Positions 17,602 through 28,530 are shown, counted from the stretch's first letter. The stretch is DNA of 64,000 bases from Bacteroidales bacterium UBA4116 (GCA_002381645.1 DFXE01000008.1:1-64000), one strand, 5' to 3'. Notes: generated by a model not told the origin, from the sequence alone. Numbers and translations are program-made.

Positions 17602-19233
17602 ATGAAAAAGATAATCATATCCATAGCCACTTTCATTTCATTTCTTTCCTGTACTGATTTCCTGACGGAAACACCTGTGGGAGAACTAACGCAGGAACAA
17701 GCAAAAGATATAAATAATATTGAAGGAGTTATTATATCCGCCTACTCTATCCTGGACGGACAAATGGATGATGCCAGTAGCGGATTAAACTCCGGATGTT
17801 CGAACTGGCAGTTCGGCGATGTCGTGTCGGACGATGCATATAAAGGCGGCGGCGGTACAGGCGACCAGAACCCGGTCCACCTGATGGAAATATTTAACAC
17901 CGATCCTTCCATTCAGGATTTCAACAGGAAATGGCTTGCTTTATACGAAGGTGTAAAACGATGCAATGAGGCGATAAGGCTATTGCAAGATAGTGAACTG
18001 GATAAAAAAGACATCCGCATTGCCGAAATGAAATTCCTGCGGGGACATTATTATTTCACCCTGAAAATCATTTTCAATAAAATAGTTTATGTGGATGAAA
18101 CTATCACCGACATTGGCACGTATGCTACCCTATCGAACACGGAATATTCTTCCGATGAGTTGTGGAATAAGATACTTGCCGATTTCCAATCGGCCTATAC
18201 GGCTTTACCCGATACCCAGGAGGATGTGGCACGTCCATGTAAAATGACCGCACGGGCATATATGGCTAAAGTTTATTTATACCAGGGTAAATGGTCGGAA
18301 TGTGAAGCAGCTGCCGATGAAGTAATTAATTCCGGTAAATATGCTATGCTACCGGATTTCAGAGATGTTTTTCTGCCGGAAAACGATAACAGTGAAGAGA
18401 TTATATTTTCAGTACAGGCATCGATAAATGACGGATCACCAAACAACTACAACGGCAATCCGGGAGACCGACTGCTTCCTCCCGGAGGTCCGTATCCCAA
18501 TTATGGCTTTCTACGTCCTACTCAAAATCTTGTGAACGCTTATAAAACCGATGAAACGGGTTTACCTCTTATTAACGGTAAGGATGTTGCGGATAACGAT
18601 TATGTCGATAAGCGGTTAGACCACACGATAGCCCGTCCCGGTATTATGTTTCTTGATATGCAGATATACGACTGGACTCCACGGGAGTCGACCGTTTATG
18701 GACCTTACAGCTCTAAAAAACGGATGGTATCCATGAACTCCAGTTATTATTTATCCATTTGGCCGTATGTTAATGCGCTTAATTTCTATATAATCAGATA
18801 TCCGGATGTATTACTTTGGAAAGCCGAAGCTGCAGCCGAACAAGGGAAATTATCCGTAGCTCTTGAATATATAAATAAAGTCAGGGAAAGGGCAGCCAGT
18901 ACCAATAGTGTAAAAACGGCAGACGGGTCCGATGAAGCAGCAAATTACCGTACGGGATTGTATTCCGCATTTAAATCTAAGGAAGATGCTATTGATGCAC
19001 TTCGTATAGAACGCCGGCTGGAGTTTGCGTTTGAAGGACAACGCTTTTTTGATCTTGTGCGTTGGGGAATTGCTGCTGAAACCATAAATGGTTACCTCGA
19101 AAAAGAAAAAAGTTTCCGTTCGCATTTACAAAATGCCTATTTCAAAAAGGGAATACATGAATATTTTCCTATTCCCCAGGCAGTCATAGATTTATCTGTA
19201 AATAATACGATCCAACAGAATACCGGATATTAA
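17602..19233 (+). CDS. SusD-like surface glycan-binding lipoprotein
   Basis: This 543-residue RagB/SusD family protein has a lipobox at Cys17 (SFLSC) followed by the common TDFLTETPVG start. It also has the helical MKFLRGHYYFTLK segment, the C-terminal RIERRLEFAFEGQRFFDLVRW block and the PIPQAVIDLS end motif. It is normal length for the family. It pairs with the susC 21 bp upstream, and the transcript is closed by the hairpin at 19261. Confidence 0.93.
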   Translation: MKKIIISIATFISFLSCTDFLTETPVGELTQEQAKDINNIEGVIISAYSILDGQMDDASSGLNSGCSNWQFGDVVSDDAYKGGGGTGDQNPVHLMEIFNTDPSIQDFNRKWLALYEGVKRCNEAIRLLQDSELDKKDIRIAEMKFLRGHYYFTLKIIFNKIVYVDETITDIGTYATLSNTEYSSDELWNKILADFQSAYTALPDTQEDVARPCKMTARAYMAKVYLYQGKWSECEAAADEVINSGKYAMLPDFRDVFLPENDNSEEIIFSVQASINDGSPNNYNGNPGDRLLPPGGPYPNYGFLRPTQNLVNAYKTDETGLPLINGKDVADNDYVDKRLDHTIARPGIMFLDMQIYDWTPRESTVYGPYSSKKRMVSMNSSYYLSIWPYVNALNFYIIRYPDVLLWKAEAAAEQGKLSVALEYINKVRERAASTNSVKTADGSDEAANYRTGLYSAFKSKEDAIDALRIERRLEFAFEGQRFFDLVRWGIAAETINGYLEKEKSFRSHLQNAYFKKGIHEYFPIPQAVIDLSVNNTIQQNTGY

Positions 19234-19260
19234 CAAATAATATTCACTCACCTTTTAATT

Positions 19261-19298
19261 AATCACGTACATAACTTTTAAAGGTCATGTACGTGATT
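19261..19298. terminator. bidirectional terminator hairpin
   Basis: AATCACGTACAT (19261-19272) pairs perfectly with ATGTACGTGATT (19287-19298) over a 14-nt loop. It sits between the convergent susD (+) and sulfatase (-) genes, with T-rich sequence following and A/T-rich sequence on the other side. Confidence 0.75.
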
Positions 19299-19305
19299 TA
19301 CTATA

Positions 19306-20661
19306 TTACTTAAATTCTTTCGATTGCCACGGTACCATACCTGATAAGCGAATATGCTCCATTAATCCTTTGAACAGATTTTTATACGATTCATCCGAAC
19401 GGTTGTTTATGTGGTTTTGTTCGGCAGGGTCTTCTTCCAGGTTAAAAAACTGTAAGGGTTCCCAGGGGCTATTATGCATGAGTTTGTAGTCTTTGTATCT
19501 TGCTGCATAATAAACCTGTCCACCATAACGGAAATTTCCCTCCCGCCGTACCCAGTATACCATACGGTCGTCGGTTATTTGTTTTTTCCCCTGAATCAAC
19601 GGAAGGATACTTATTCCGTCTATTTCATGATGTACCGGTATATTCAGCATATCACATAGTGTAGGGAAAATATCCGACAGCATAACAAAATTACCACTGA
19701 CGGCAGGTTGTATCTTACCTTTCCAATAGAATCCTCCCGGTACACATATTCCGCCTTCATACATATCTTCTTTTGCTCCACGGTGGGGCATATTATTCGC
19801 TCCGGCGTCTGCCTGTCCTCCATTATCGGAAGCAAATATTATCAAGGTATTTTCTAATTGACCGGCTGATTCAAGCGCTTTATAAACACGTCCGATATTG
19901 TCGTCCAAATGTTCGATTAATGCTACAAGCTTTGCTCTTTTATCATTTATTCCCGCTTGTCTCTTCTTTACTTTCTCTACCCATTCCGCAGGCGGCTGAA
20001 TGGGCGTATGAGGGGCATTATAAGCAAGATATAGAAAAAACGGATCGGTTTCATTCTTTCTATCCGATATGTAATCTATCGCCCAGTTGGTAAATAACTC
20101 TGTCGCGTGTCCTTCAGGGTCGATAATGTCATCGTTAAGACGCATATAATTATTATTGAAACGCCGATGATTATAATAATCGTCCATCATATCTCCTAAG
20201 AAGCCTTTGAAATAATCGAAGCCTCTTTCACGTGGCGTATTGGGCGAATGTAAACCCAAATGCCATTTGCCGATTATGGCCGAATGATATTCTTTTTGTT
20301 TCAGCATTTGAGGCAATAATACCGCTTCCTGTGAAAGATACCCCCAACTGTCTTCTTTGTGTGTACGGATAACGCCCGGCACTCCAACCAGATCGGGAAA
20401 CCGTCCGGTCAATAAAGAGGCTCTGCTGGGGGATGATACCGGACAATTGGCATGGAAGTTTGTACAACGGATTCCCAGGTTAAGCAGCTTATCAATATGA
20501 GGTGTTTTTATATCCTTCGCCACTCCCTGACATGACAAATCCCCATACCCTAAATCGTCTACTAATATAAGTACGATATTCGGTTTATCGGCTGTTGCCG
20601 CCTGTACTGCCAAAGGAGCCAGCGCCAGGCAACTACCTAATGATATTAATTGTTTCTTCAT
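19306..20661 (-). CDS. sulfatase, S1 family, serine type
   Basis: This 451-residue exported sulfatase (signal peptide to about residue 22) belongs to the alkaline-phosphatase/sulfatase superfamily. The calcium site begins with Asp35-Asp36 in LVDDLGYGD. The maturation motif is S-S-P-S-R with Ser76 at the formylglycine position, followed by ASLLTGR. IGKWHLG and FASDNGG supply further active-site residues. Serine-type enzymes need the radical-SAM anaerobic maturase anSME, which is not in this window. It is the last gene of the operon, 3 bp after the preceding sulfatase. It would remove sulfate esters from a glycan in the periplasm; the sugar and position are not predictable here. Confidence 0.9.
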   Translation of the reverse strand: MKKQLISLGSCLALAPLAVQAATADKPNIVLILVDDLGYGDLSCQGVAKDIKTPHIDKLLNLGIRCTNFHANCPVSSPSRASLLTGRFPDLVGVPGVIRTHKEDSWGYLSQEAVLLPQMLKQKEYHSAIIGKWHLGLHSPNTPRERGFDYFKGFLGDMMDDYYNHRRFNNNYMRLNDDIIDPEGHATELFTNWAIDYISDRKNETDPFFLYLAYNAPHTPIQPPAEWVEKVKKRQAGINDKRAKLVALIEHLDDNIGRVYKALESAGQLENTLIIFASDNGGQADAGANNMPHRGAKEDMYEGGICVPGGFYWKGKIQPAVSGNFVMLSDIFPTLCDMLNIPVHHEIDGISILPLIQGKKQITDDRMVYWVRREGNFRYGGQVYYAARYKDYKLMHNSPWEPLQFFNLEEDPAEQNHINNRSDESYKNLFKGLMEHIRLSGMVPWQSKEFK

Positions 20662-20663
20662 CC

Positions 20664-22052
20664 TTATTCAAAGCTGATTAAATCGCAAACAGATGGTTTT
20701 ATCACCATACCTTTCTTATGGTTTTCGGCTACCTGAATCAATTGCCGTACAATTTCAGGATGATCTGTTGCTTTGTTGAATTTTTCCGAAATGTCCGTTT
20801 CAACATTATATAATAAAGGTTTGGCAGGAGTTTCAATTTTTACCGTACGAAGATATTGGTCCTGAATTGTTTTAAAGTAATATTTCCATGATCCTTTACG
20901 TACAGCCATCAGTTCACTTCCCCACCAATAGAAAATTTCGTCACGGGCGGAAGACTTTTCTTCCATCAACATCGGTAATTGATTCACTCCGTCTAATGTT
21001 ATATCTTTGGGGAGCGGTATCCCTGCCATGGTAAGAAATGTAGGGAATAAGTCCATACTTGCCATTATATCATCATTAATTGCCGGTGTAATTTTACCGG
21101 GCATACGGAAAATAGCAGGTACACGGAAACCGCCTTCCCACCAGGTTCCTTTACCGTCTTTCAAAGGTCCGGCAGAACCTCCGTTTTCTAATTCCGTCAA
21201 CCACGGTCCGTTATCGCTTGTAAAGATTACCAGCGTATTTTCTTCTAATCCGTTTTGTTGTAAGGCTTTCAATACTTCACCCACGCTCCAGTCTATCTCT
21301 TGTACTACATCACCATATAAACCCCGTTTACTCGTTCCCTCAAAGCGGGCATTCGTATATAAGGGAATATGCGGAAACGTATGCGCGAAATAAAGGAAAA
21401 ACGGTTCGTCTTTATGTTGCTTTATAAAATCAGTGGCCTTTTCTGTATACCGGCGGGTCAATTCACCCTGGTCGGGTTCCGATTCAATTTGTTTACCATC
21501 CAGTATCAAAGGTGTAGGCGGGAACTTTGCGGCATGTCGTCCTTTATTTTGTACCGGGCTCATATCATTGGAGTAGGGAATACCAAAGTATGTATCAAAG
21601 CCGTGGTCGGTAGGAAGATAGGGTGAGAATGCACCCAGATGCCACTTTCCCACACAACCTGTGGCATAGCCGTTTTCTTTTAATACCTTAGCGATAGTTA
21701 CTTCATCTTGTCCTAATCCGGCTTTGGAATTCGGGAAAAGTACACCTGCTTTATCACCATACATTCCGTTACGTACCGGCAGCCGGCCCGTTAATAAAGA
21801 GCTCCGGCTGGGGGTAGATATGGCTACTCCGACATAGAACTGATTCATTTTTAGCCCTTCACATGCCATCCGGTCGATATTAGGCGTAAGAATGGTCGGA
21901 TTACCATAACAGCCTATATCGCCATATCCTAAATCGTCACAAAAAATAACGACAAAATTAGGCTTTGAATTTGCATTGCCGGCAGCTTGTGTATATCCCA
22001 TATTGGATAGTAAAGCCGCTGAAACTACTGATAATGTTTTTAATGTTTTCAT
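20664..22052 (-). CDS. sulfatase, S1 family, arylsulfatase-A-like, serine type
   Basis: This 462-residue protein has a signal peptide (to about residue 23) and the metal motif CDDLGYGD. Its maturation motif is S-T-P-S-R with Ser79, followed by SSLLTGR. The pattern VGKWHLG, HTFPHIPL, FTSDNGPW is close to arylsulfatase A and N-acetylgalactosamine-6-sulfatase type enzymes. It lies 13 bp after the third sulfatase and 3 bp before the first. Like its neighbours it depends on anSME for activation. Confidence 0.9.
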   Translation of the reverse strand: MKTLKTLSVVSAALLSNMGYTQAAGNANSKPNFVVIFCDDLGYGDIGCYGNPTILTPNIDRMACEGLKMNQFYVGVAISTPSRSSLLTGRLPVRNGMYGDKAGVLFPNSKAGLGQDEVTIAKVLKENGYATGCVGKWHLGAFSPYLPTDHGFDTYFGIPYSNDMSPVQNKGRHAAKFPPTPLILDGKQIESEPDQGELTRRYTEKATDFIKQHKDEPFFLYFAHTFPHIPLYTNARFEGTSKRGLYGDVVQEIDWSVGEVLKALQQNGLEENTLVIFTSDNGPWLTELENGGSAGPLKDGKGTWWEGGFRVPAIFRMPGKITPAINDDIMASMDLFPTFLTMAGIPLPKDITLDGVNQLPMLMEEKSSARDEIFYWWGSELMAVRKGSWKYYFKTIQDQYLRTVKIETPAKPLLYNVETDISEKFNKATDHPEIVRQLIQVAENHKKGMVIKPSVCDLISFE

Positions 22053-22065
22053 ATGATAAAAGATT

Positions 22066-23484
22066 TTATTTCAATAATCGGGGAAACGGCTCGTCTATCA
22101 CGCCGGCAGGACGTATATTCTGCCCTTCATATTCCCAATCACCCATATCATTTCTCACCTCGCGGATGAGTTGTTTTATATGAGCCACAACATCCGGATA
22201 TCCGGCTACTAAATTATTAGATTCGGCTATATCCTCGTCTAAATTATATAATAATTCTTCTCCCGGTTCCGTATCAGGTAGATGAGGGCCGATAATACGC
22301 TGTTCTAACGGAATATGGTATTTCCATTTCCCCCATCTTACTGCCTGAAGTTGTTGTTTCTGGTAATAATAGAACACTTCGGTTGGTGATTTTATTTCTC
22401 CGGTTTCCAGCATCCCCGCTATATTATGTCCGTCTATTATACGGTCATCAGGAACGCGGAAACCACAGTACTGAGCCAAAGTCGGTAAGATATCCATAGA
22501 GGTTACTACTTCATCATTGATTTGTCCGGCAGTTATTTGTCCCGGCCACCGGATAATACAGGGAACTCTGAATCCTCCTTCGTATGTAGTGCCTTTCCGT
22601 CCCTTCAGAGGAAGGTTAGTACCCCCAAAGCGAGGTTCGGCTCCGTTATCCGTAGTGAATATAACCAATGTATTATGATCCAGACCTTCTTCTTTCAGTG
22701 TTCTGAATAGCTCTCCCATCGACCAATCCAGTTCTTCTGTTGCATCACCATATATGCCGTTTTTGGATTTACCTTTAAAAGCAGGTGAAGCATCCAACGG
22801 ATCATGGGTCATATTATGCGGAAGATACAGGAAGAACGGTTTTTTATTATTCTTCTTTATAAAATCTATTGCTTTTGTTGTATACCGGTATGTTAACGAA
22901 TCCTGCCCGACCGGAGCAACAATCACCTCTTCGTTTTCCATCAATGGCAAAGGACAATAGGCTCTATCCATATCATTGCTATAAGGAATTCCATAATAAT
23001 AATCGAATCCTTGCCGGGTAGGGAGGAATGGCAACTGGTCGCCCAGATGCCATTTACCTATACATGCTGTAGTATAACCCTGTTCTTTCAGTAACTCTGC
23101 AATTGTAATCTCCGACGGGTTCAACCCTTTATGCGAGACAGGGAATAATACTTGCCTGCCTCTTGACATAAGAGGAGAAGGGTCTGCATTTACATGCATT
23201 GAAATCCTTCGCGGATAGCAACCGGTCATTAATGCGGCCCGCGAAGGCGTACTCACACTGGATGCGACATAGAAACTGGTCAGCCGTACGCCTTCGTCTG
23301 CCATCCGGTCAATATTCGGAGTCCGGTGCTGTGTATTGCCATAGCATCCTAAGTCGCCATACCCGAAATCATCAATAAAGACAAGGATAACATTCGGTTG
23401 GCTCACTTTTTCCTGCGTGCAGCTAACTGCCGACAATAAAAATGCCGAGCAGTTAAGTGCAGTTAGTATTTTTCCTGTTTTCAT
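22066..23484 (-). CDS. lipoprotein sulfatase, S1 family, serine type
   Basis: This 472-residue protein has a signal ending in a lipobox (SAVSC, Cys22), so it is membrane-anchored, probably at the surface or outer membrane. The metal motif is IDDFGYGD. The maturation motif is S-T-P-S-R with Ser78 and then AALMTGCYPRR. IGKWHLG and FTTDNGAE complete the site. It lies 6 bp after susD. It resembles the second sulfatase enough (shared FDYYYGIPYSNDM-type segment) to suggest a common origin by duplication. Confidence 0.9.
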   Translation of the reverse strand: MKTGKILTALNCSAFLLSAVSCTQEKVSQPNVILVFIDDFGYGDLGCYGNTQHRTPNIDRMADEGVRLTSFYVASSVSTPSRAALMTGCYPRRISMHVNADPSPLMSRGRQVLFPVSHKGLNPSEITIAELLKEQGYTTACIGKWHLGDQLPFLPTRQGFDYYYGIPYSNDMDRAYCPLPLMENEEVIVAPVGQDSLTYRYTTKAIDFIKKNNKKPFFLYLPHNMTHDPLDASPAFKGKSKNGIYGDATEELDWSMGELFRTLKEEGLDHNTLVIFTTDNGAEPRFGGTNLPLKGRKGTTYEGGFRVPCIIRWPGQITAGQINDEVVTSMDILPTLAQYCGFRVPDDRIIDGHNIAGMLETGEIKSPTEVFYYYQKQQLQAVRWGKWKYHIPLEQRIIGPHLPDTEPGEELLYNLDEDIAESNNLVAGYPDVVAHIKQLIREVRNDMGDWEYEGQNIRPAGVIDEPFPRLLK

Positions 23485-23490
23485 ACCAGT

Positions 23491-25053
23491 TTACCATCCC
23501 GGATTTTGTTCCAGGTTTTCATTTAATGAGCGTTCGCTGTCGGGTATAGGCAGTAGATCATAATGTTCAAGGTATCCATTCGGGAATTTTGTTTCGATAA
23601 TATCTCCATTATGGTCGTATACATGAACGGGATATATCTCTTTCCCTATTTTCCATCGCTTGATATCCATCCAGTAAAGCCCTTCCAATGCAAATTCCAC
23701 CCTGCGTTCGTTACGAAGTTTGGCTCTTGCTTCATCTTTTGATAAACCGGTTGGTAAAGTTGTTATCTTTACATCGTCTCGTTCTGTCCGCACACGGTTG
23801 ATTAAAGCTATTGCTTCATCTATACTTCCTTCCGTTTCAATCAGCGCTTCAGCTTTTGAAAGTAAAACATCGGCATACCGTATAATAATATTATTCAGGT
23901 ACGACTGTCCGGCAATAGGCAGGTCTGCTTCTTCCTGGACACGGTATTTCCGTGTACTAAGGTGTTTTAAGCGATTTCCGGGATGATTAAAAGCTCCTCC
24001 GGCATAAATATAATTGGGAAATTGATGTCCAAGAATGAATGTACCGGGTAATACAACGGTAAATCCTAACCGAGGGTCGCGTCCTTCATACGGATTCTCC
24101 GGGTCTACTTTCGAACCATCCGCCATTTCATATGCGTTTACCAGGTCATCTGTGGGTACATAACGAGAGCCTCTTGTCCAACTTCCGGTCCCCGTACCAC
24201 AATACTGGTCGATAAAACAACCTTGTGAATTTTCTCCTTCCATATACTGGATATCGAAAAGCACTTCTTTGTTGTTTTCATTTTTCCCGTTAAAAAGTCC
24301 TTCGTAACTATGGAATAGACCATACACGCTCAAAGCATCAATTTTATCTACCGTTTCCAATACTTCTTTGTATTTTCCCTGATAAAGATAAGCTCTCATT
24401 TTCATTCCGAGAGCCGAGCCGATAGTAGCCCGTCCAGTTTCCGGCGCCTCTTTTTTCAGACGCGCAATAGCTATATCGTAATCACTGTGTACCTGGTTCC
24501 ACGTTTCTGCGGCAGTAGCACGGGATAGTTGACGGGATTCTTCTGTCGAAATCTCCTTTAAAATCAAAGGAACGCCACCATACGATTCTACCAACGTAGC
24601 ATATGCCAATCCCCGAAGAAAATGAGCTTCACCAATATAGGTTGATTTAACCTCATCCGACAGTTCCACTTTATCTATGGAAGCTAACAGGTTATTTGAA
24701 CGGGCAATAATATCATAACATCTCTGCCAGCGAAAAGTAAGCATATCACCCTCACCCGATGCTAAAGAACCGTTACCGGCTTTTGCTATCGGTCCGTTCC
24801 CCCAATTATAGGCATTGGGAGTGGCTCCGTCTAAAACTCCGAAACCAAATAATCCCTGATTATATATATCTTTCTCCCGCAGCTGGGCGTATACCCCATT
24901 CAATAATAATTTAATATCCGATTCATTTTCCGGAAAAGTAGCAGACGTAATTTTATCTTCAGGTAAAAAATCAAGAAAATCATCAATACATCCGGTAAAA
25001 GGAATTAATAATAGAGAAATTAAGCAACTGTATATTAATTTAGTATGTTTCAT
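23491..25053 (-). CDS. SusD-like lipoprotein of the sulfatase locus
   Basis: This 520-residue RagB/SusD protein has a lipobox at Cys22 (PFTGC) and the DDFLDFLPEDKIT start. It also has GEAHFLRGLAYATLVESYGG, RNERRVEFALEGLYWMDIKRW and PIPDSERSLNENLEQNPGW motifs. The partner susC ends 6 bp upstream and the sulfatase follows 6 bp downstream. The ligand should be a sulfated glycan, inferred from the three sulfatases. Confidence 0.93.
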   Translation of the reverse strand: MKHTKLIYSCLISLLLIPFTGCIDDFLDFLPEDKITSATFPENESDIKLLLNGVYAQLREKDIYNQGLFGFGVLDGATPNAYNWGNGPIAKAGNGSLASGEGDMLTFRWQRCYDIIARSNNLLASIDKVELSDEVKSTYIGEAHFLRGLAYATLVESYGGVPLILKEISTEESRQLSRATAAETWNQVHSDYDIAIARLKKEAPETGRATIGSALGMKMRAYLYQGKYKEVLETVDKIDALSVYGLFHSYEGLFNGKNENNKEVLFDIQYMEGENSQGCFIDQYCGTGTGSWTRGSRYVPTDDLVNAYEMADGSKVDPENPYEGRDPRLGFTVVLPGTFILGHQFPNYIYAGGAFNHPGNRLKHLSTRKYRVQEEADLPIAGQSYLNNIIIRYADVLLSKAEALIETEGSIDEAIALINRVRTERDDVKITTLPTGLSKDEARAKLRNERRVEFALEGLYWMDIKRWKIGKEIYPVHVYDHNGDIIETKFPNGYLEHYDLLPIPDSERSLNENLEQNPGW

Positions 25054-25059
25054 AGCCCT

Positions 25060-28000
25060 TTAAAAATTAATGTTTAAACCAAAAGTAAACGTTACCGGAG
25101 TAGCATAAAAGCCCGCTCCGTCACCAAATGTGTTTCTTTCCGGGTCGAGTCCGTCATACCCTTTATGCCATAACAGCGTGAAAACATTCTGCGCATTGGC
25201 ATATACATATACCTTATCCATTTTGAGACGAGAAATTAAAGGCTGGGGTAAGGAATATCCTAATTGCATGTTTTTCAGTTTCAGGAAATCAATCCGGTGT
25301 ACCCAATATGATGATTGTTGCTGATCCCATGAATTATCAAATTTCAAACTGGGATTTTTGGAATTCGGATTATCAGGCGACCAGGTATCTCTCCATTTAG
25401 TCGATATAGTCAGATATTCGTACGACATCCTGGTATAATCGCTTTGAATATATGCATGCGTCTTACCTATTCCCTGGAAAAGCAGGCTTAAATCAAAACC
25501 TTTATAACGGAATCCGGCAGATATACCATACGTAAGTTTGGGTATGGTATTACCAATTCCCTGTTTATCTTCATAATCCAGTTTCCCGTCATTATTGATA
25601 TCTTCGAATTTAAGATTACCGGCTTTTGGTTTATAGCTATTTGAATGCATATGCGACTCGGCCTCTTCATCCGTCTGATAAATGCCTACCGATTTGAATC
25701 CATATAAGGAACGATAAGAGTATCCTTCGCGGATTAAGTAAAGCTGGTCAGGAGATTTACCGCCTCTGAATTTGGTTATCTCATTATTAATATAAGCCAT
25801 ATTTACTCCTACATTCCATCCGAATTCATCTCTATTCGTTACATTATTATCATAATTTACATTCAACTCAACACCTCTATTCAACATTTTCCCCACATTT
25901 TCAAAAGGAGCCATGGCTTCTCCCAGTAACTTTGGAATGGGCAATTGAACAATAATATCGGAAGTCACTTTATTAAAATAATCGGCTTCAATCGTTAAGC
26001 GGTTATCAAGAAATCCCATATCCACACCTATATCCAATGTTGTAGTCGTTTCCCAGGTTATGTTTTCATCCACTAAAGATTTGATGGCTGCACCGGGCGC
26101 AAAATTTCCTGCATAACTGTAACTTAAATCATTACTTTGATCTATCACCGTTAAATACGGCCAGAATATCTCCTTATTATTATTATTCGGATCAATAGCA
26201 TACTGATTCCCTAACTGTCCCCACGACGCACGAAGTTTTAAGTTGGAGAACACATTCAGGTTTTTAACAAAATCTTCTTCTGTCAACCGCCACCCTGCAG
26301 AGAAACCCGGGAAATATCCCCAACGATTTTCTTTCTTGAATCGCGAAGAAGCATCCGCACGGAAATTTGCTTCAAATAAATATTTGTCGGCAAACGAATA
26401 ATTTAAACGGCCAAAATAGGAAAACATCCGTAATCCTTCCAGATTACCTTCTCCACGAATACCACTTGTCCCGGCATTCACTTGAGTTAATCCTTCTTTC
26501 GGTGCTTCATTCCTACGTGAATAAACATACTTGGAAGTATAATCTTCTAATTGCATCCCGGCCGTAACCCCAATTGTATTATTGGTAAGGAAGTTTTTAT
26601 TATAATTCAAGGTCGCATACATATTATTCCGTACTGCGGTTGTCTGCCTTCTACTCATATCCAATCCTTCGCGGTTCAGATTTTTCGTAATAGTTTCAAT
26701 TCCGCTATCGGTATACCCAAATACGTTTGTATTATGCTTATCCGTCATTTTCCAGTTACCGGTAGAAGATAAAGTAACGTTTAGATTCAGATCCGGTGTG
26801 AATTTAACATCGGCAAATGCATTTACCGTTACCAGGTCTGTTGTTGCTTTCTCTTCACCATTATTTGCCTCAATCAGCGGATTCCGGTTATCATATAATA
26901 ATACATCATTTTCGTCGATGGTTTCTACCGATCCGAATCTTCCGTCACGGGTATAAGGCGCGGTAAAAGAAGAAGCTCCACGCAACATTTCAAAAACACG
27001 GGGCATATCATACGCCTGTGTAGCTACGCGTCTCATATAATTGAAACGGCCTCCTATTTTAAACCAACTGTTTACATTAAAATCAAGATTAGCGCGGACA
27101 CTATAACGATAAGAACTGGTATTGGGAATCATACCGTCTTGCCCCAGATAATTGAATGATAAGAAAGCCGTACTTTTTTGCGTTCCTCCTCTTATGGAGA
27201 GATTATGCTCGTGTATCAATGCATTTTCATAGAGTGCATCAAACCAATCCGTATTCGGATATTTATATTTATCTCCTCCTGTACGGAAAGCTTGTATCAT
27301 ACTTTCAGGGAAAAGCGGACTCGAAGATTCATTTACAAGCGCCTTATTGATTAATTCCATACCTTCGGCACTGTTGGTTATCTGGTCATAATGCCTCCCC
27401 AACATTTGTACACCTAGATAGGTATTGAAATTAATCTGCGTCTTTTCATTGTTAGCACCCATTTTCGTGGTGACAAGAATAACGCCATTAGCTGCTTTGG
27501 AGCCATAAATTGCCGCACTTGCCGCGTCTTTCAGTACAGTTATACTTTCAATATCATTGGGATTAATCTGATTGAAATCTCCTTCTACGCCATCAATAAT
27601 AATGAGTGGCTCGGTATTATTCAGCGTCCCCCATCCGCGAACACGTAATTGGGCTCCGTCGTCACCGGGTTTACCGGAGTTTTGGCTGACCCACAGTCCG
27701 GGTATTTTGCCGGATAAGGCTTGTGAAGCATTTGTTATCGGCCGGTTTTCCATTTCTTCATCAAATTTGACAGAAGCAACAGAACCTGTCAGGTTGACTT
27801 TCTTTTGTACGCCATATCCCACCACTACTACTTCGTCCAGAGATTGGCTGTCTTCATGTAGGATAATATCCAATACCCGCTGGTTTCCTACAGGTACTTC
27901 TTTATCTATGTACCCTATATATGTGACCACTAATATGGAGTTTGTCGGTACATCCAATGTAAATTTACCGTCTATATCGGTTATTGTACCGGTAGAAGTA

Positions 28001-28443
28001 CCTTTTACTACTATATTAGCACCAATTACAGATTCGCCATGCGTATCTTTCACTGTTCCGGTCACTGTAATGGTTTGTTGGTTTATTCCGTTATTCTTAG
28101 AAATAAGGATGTGCCGGTCTATAATACGATAATTAAGATTCCGGTTTTTAAAAGCTTCATTCAGAATATCGGAGACAGGTTTTCCCTCGGCATGTAAGGA
28201 TATTCGCTGATTATTATCAATGTCTTCACTTTTGTAAAAGAACATGAATTCAGATTGTTTCTCAATTTGAGTTATCATTTCATATAAGGTACCGTTTTCC
28301 ATCGATACGGAAATCCGCTGTTCCTGAGCATAGGTTGCAGCCGAAATAGGCACAATTGCCAGCAAGATTAGTAAAGTCGTGATTTTCATGATGCGCCTGA
28401 TTTTATGACGCAGTTCTATACTGCCATCTTTGTTTTTTTTCAT
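25060..28443 (-). CDS. SusC-like transporter with STN signalling domain
   Basis: It encodes 1127 residues from the ATG at 28443 (MKKNKDGSIELRHKIRRIMK). An in-frame ATG 19 codons upstream is less typical for the family. A signal peptide ends near TYAQ. An STN domain of about 75 residues (ISVSMENGTLYEMITQIEKQ to ILISKN) comes next, which contacts FecR in the periplasm. Then come the regulatory-like domain (VTGTVKDTHGESVIGANI), DEVVVVGYG, a plug with LKDAASAAIYGSKAANGV, and the barrel. The STN domain with adjacent fecR and ECF sigma genes means ligand uptake itself triggers expression of the locus. Confidence 0.93.
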   Translation of the reverse strand: MKKNKDGSIELRHKIRRIMKITTLLILLAIVPISAATYAQEQRISVSMENGTLYEMITQIEKQSEFMFFYKSEDIDNNQRISLHAEGKPVSDILNEAFKNRNLNYRIIDRHILISKNNGINQQTITVTGTVKDTHGESVIGANIVVKGTSTGTITDIDGKFTLDVPTNSILVVTYIGYIDKEVPVGNQRVLDIILHEDSQSLDEVVVVGYGVQKKVNLTGSVASVKFDEEMENRPITNASQALSGKIPGLWVSQNSGKPGDDGAQLRVRGWGTLNNTEPLIIIDGVEGDFNQINPNDIESITVLKDAASAAIYGSKAANGVILVTTKMGANNEKTQINFNTYLGVQMLGRHYDQITNSAEGMELINKALVNESSSPLFPESMIQAFRTGGDKYKYPNTDWFDALYENALIHEHNLSIRGGTQKSTAFLSFNYLGQDGMIPNTSSYRYSVRANLDFNVNSWFKIGGRFNYMRRVATQAYDMPRVFEMLRGASSFTAPYTRDGRFGSVETIDENDVLLYDNRNPLIEANNGEEKATTDLVTVNAFADVKFTPDLNLNVTLSSTGNWKMTDKHNTNVFGYTDSGIETITKNLNREGLDMSRRQTTAVRNNMYATLNYNKNFLTNNTIGVTAGMQLEDYTSKYVYSRRNEAPKEGLTQVNAGTSGIRGEGNLEGLRMFSYFGRLNYSFADKYLFEANFRADASSRFKKENRWGYFPGFSAGWRLTEEDFVKNLNVFSNLKLRASWGQLGNQYAIDPNNNNKEIFWPYLTVIDQSNDLSYSYAGNFAPGAAIKSLVDENITWETTTTLDIGVDMGFLDNRLTIEADYFNKVTSDIIVQLPIPKLLGEAMAPFENVGKMLNRGVELNVNYDNNVTNRDEFGWNVGVNMAYINNEITKFRGGKSPDQLYLIREGYSYRSLYGFKSVGIYQTDEEAESHMHSNSYKPKAGNLKFEDINNDGKLDYEDKQGIGNTIPKLTYGISAGFRYKGFDLSLLFQGIGKTHAYIQSDYTRMSYEYLTISTKWRDTWSPDNPNSKNPSLKFDNSWDQQQSSYWVHRIDFLKLKNMQLGYSLPQPLISRLKMDKVYVYANAQNVFTLLWHKGYDGLDPERNTFGDGAGFYATPVTFTFGLNINF

Positions 28444-28530
28444 ATATTTGGATGTTTTTTGGTGAATGATACTCTTTTGCATTACGTCGGCAAAACACAT
28501 ACAAAAGAGTGGTTAACTAAAGAATTTCGG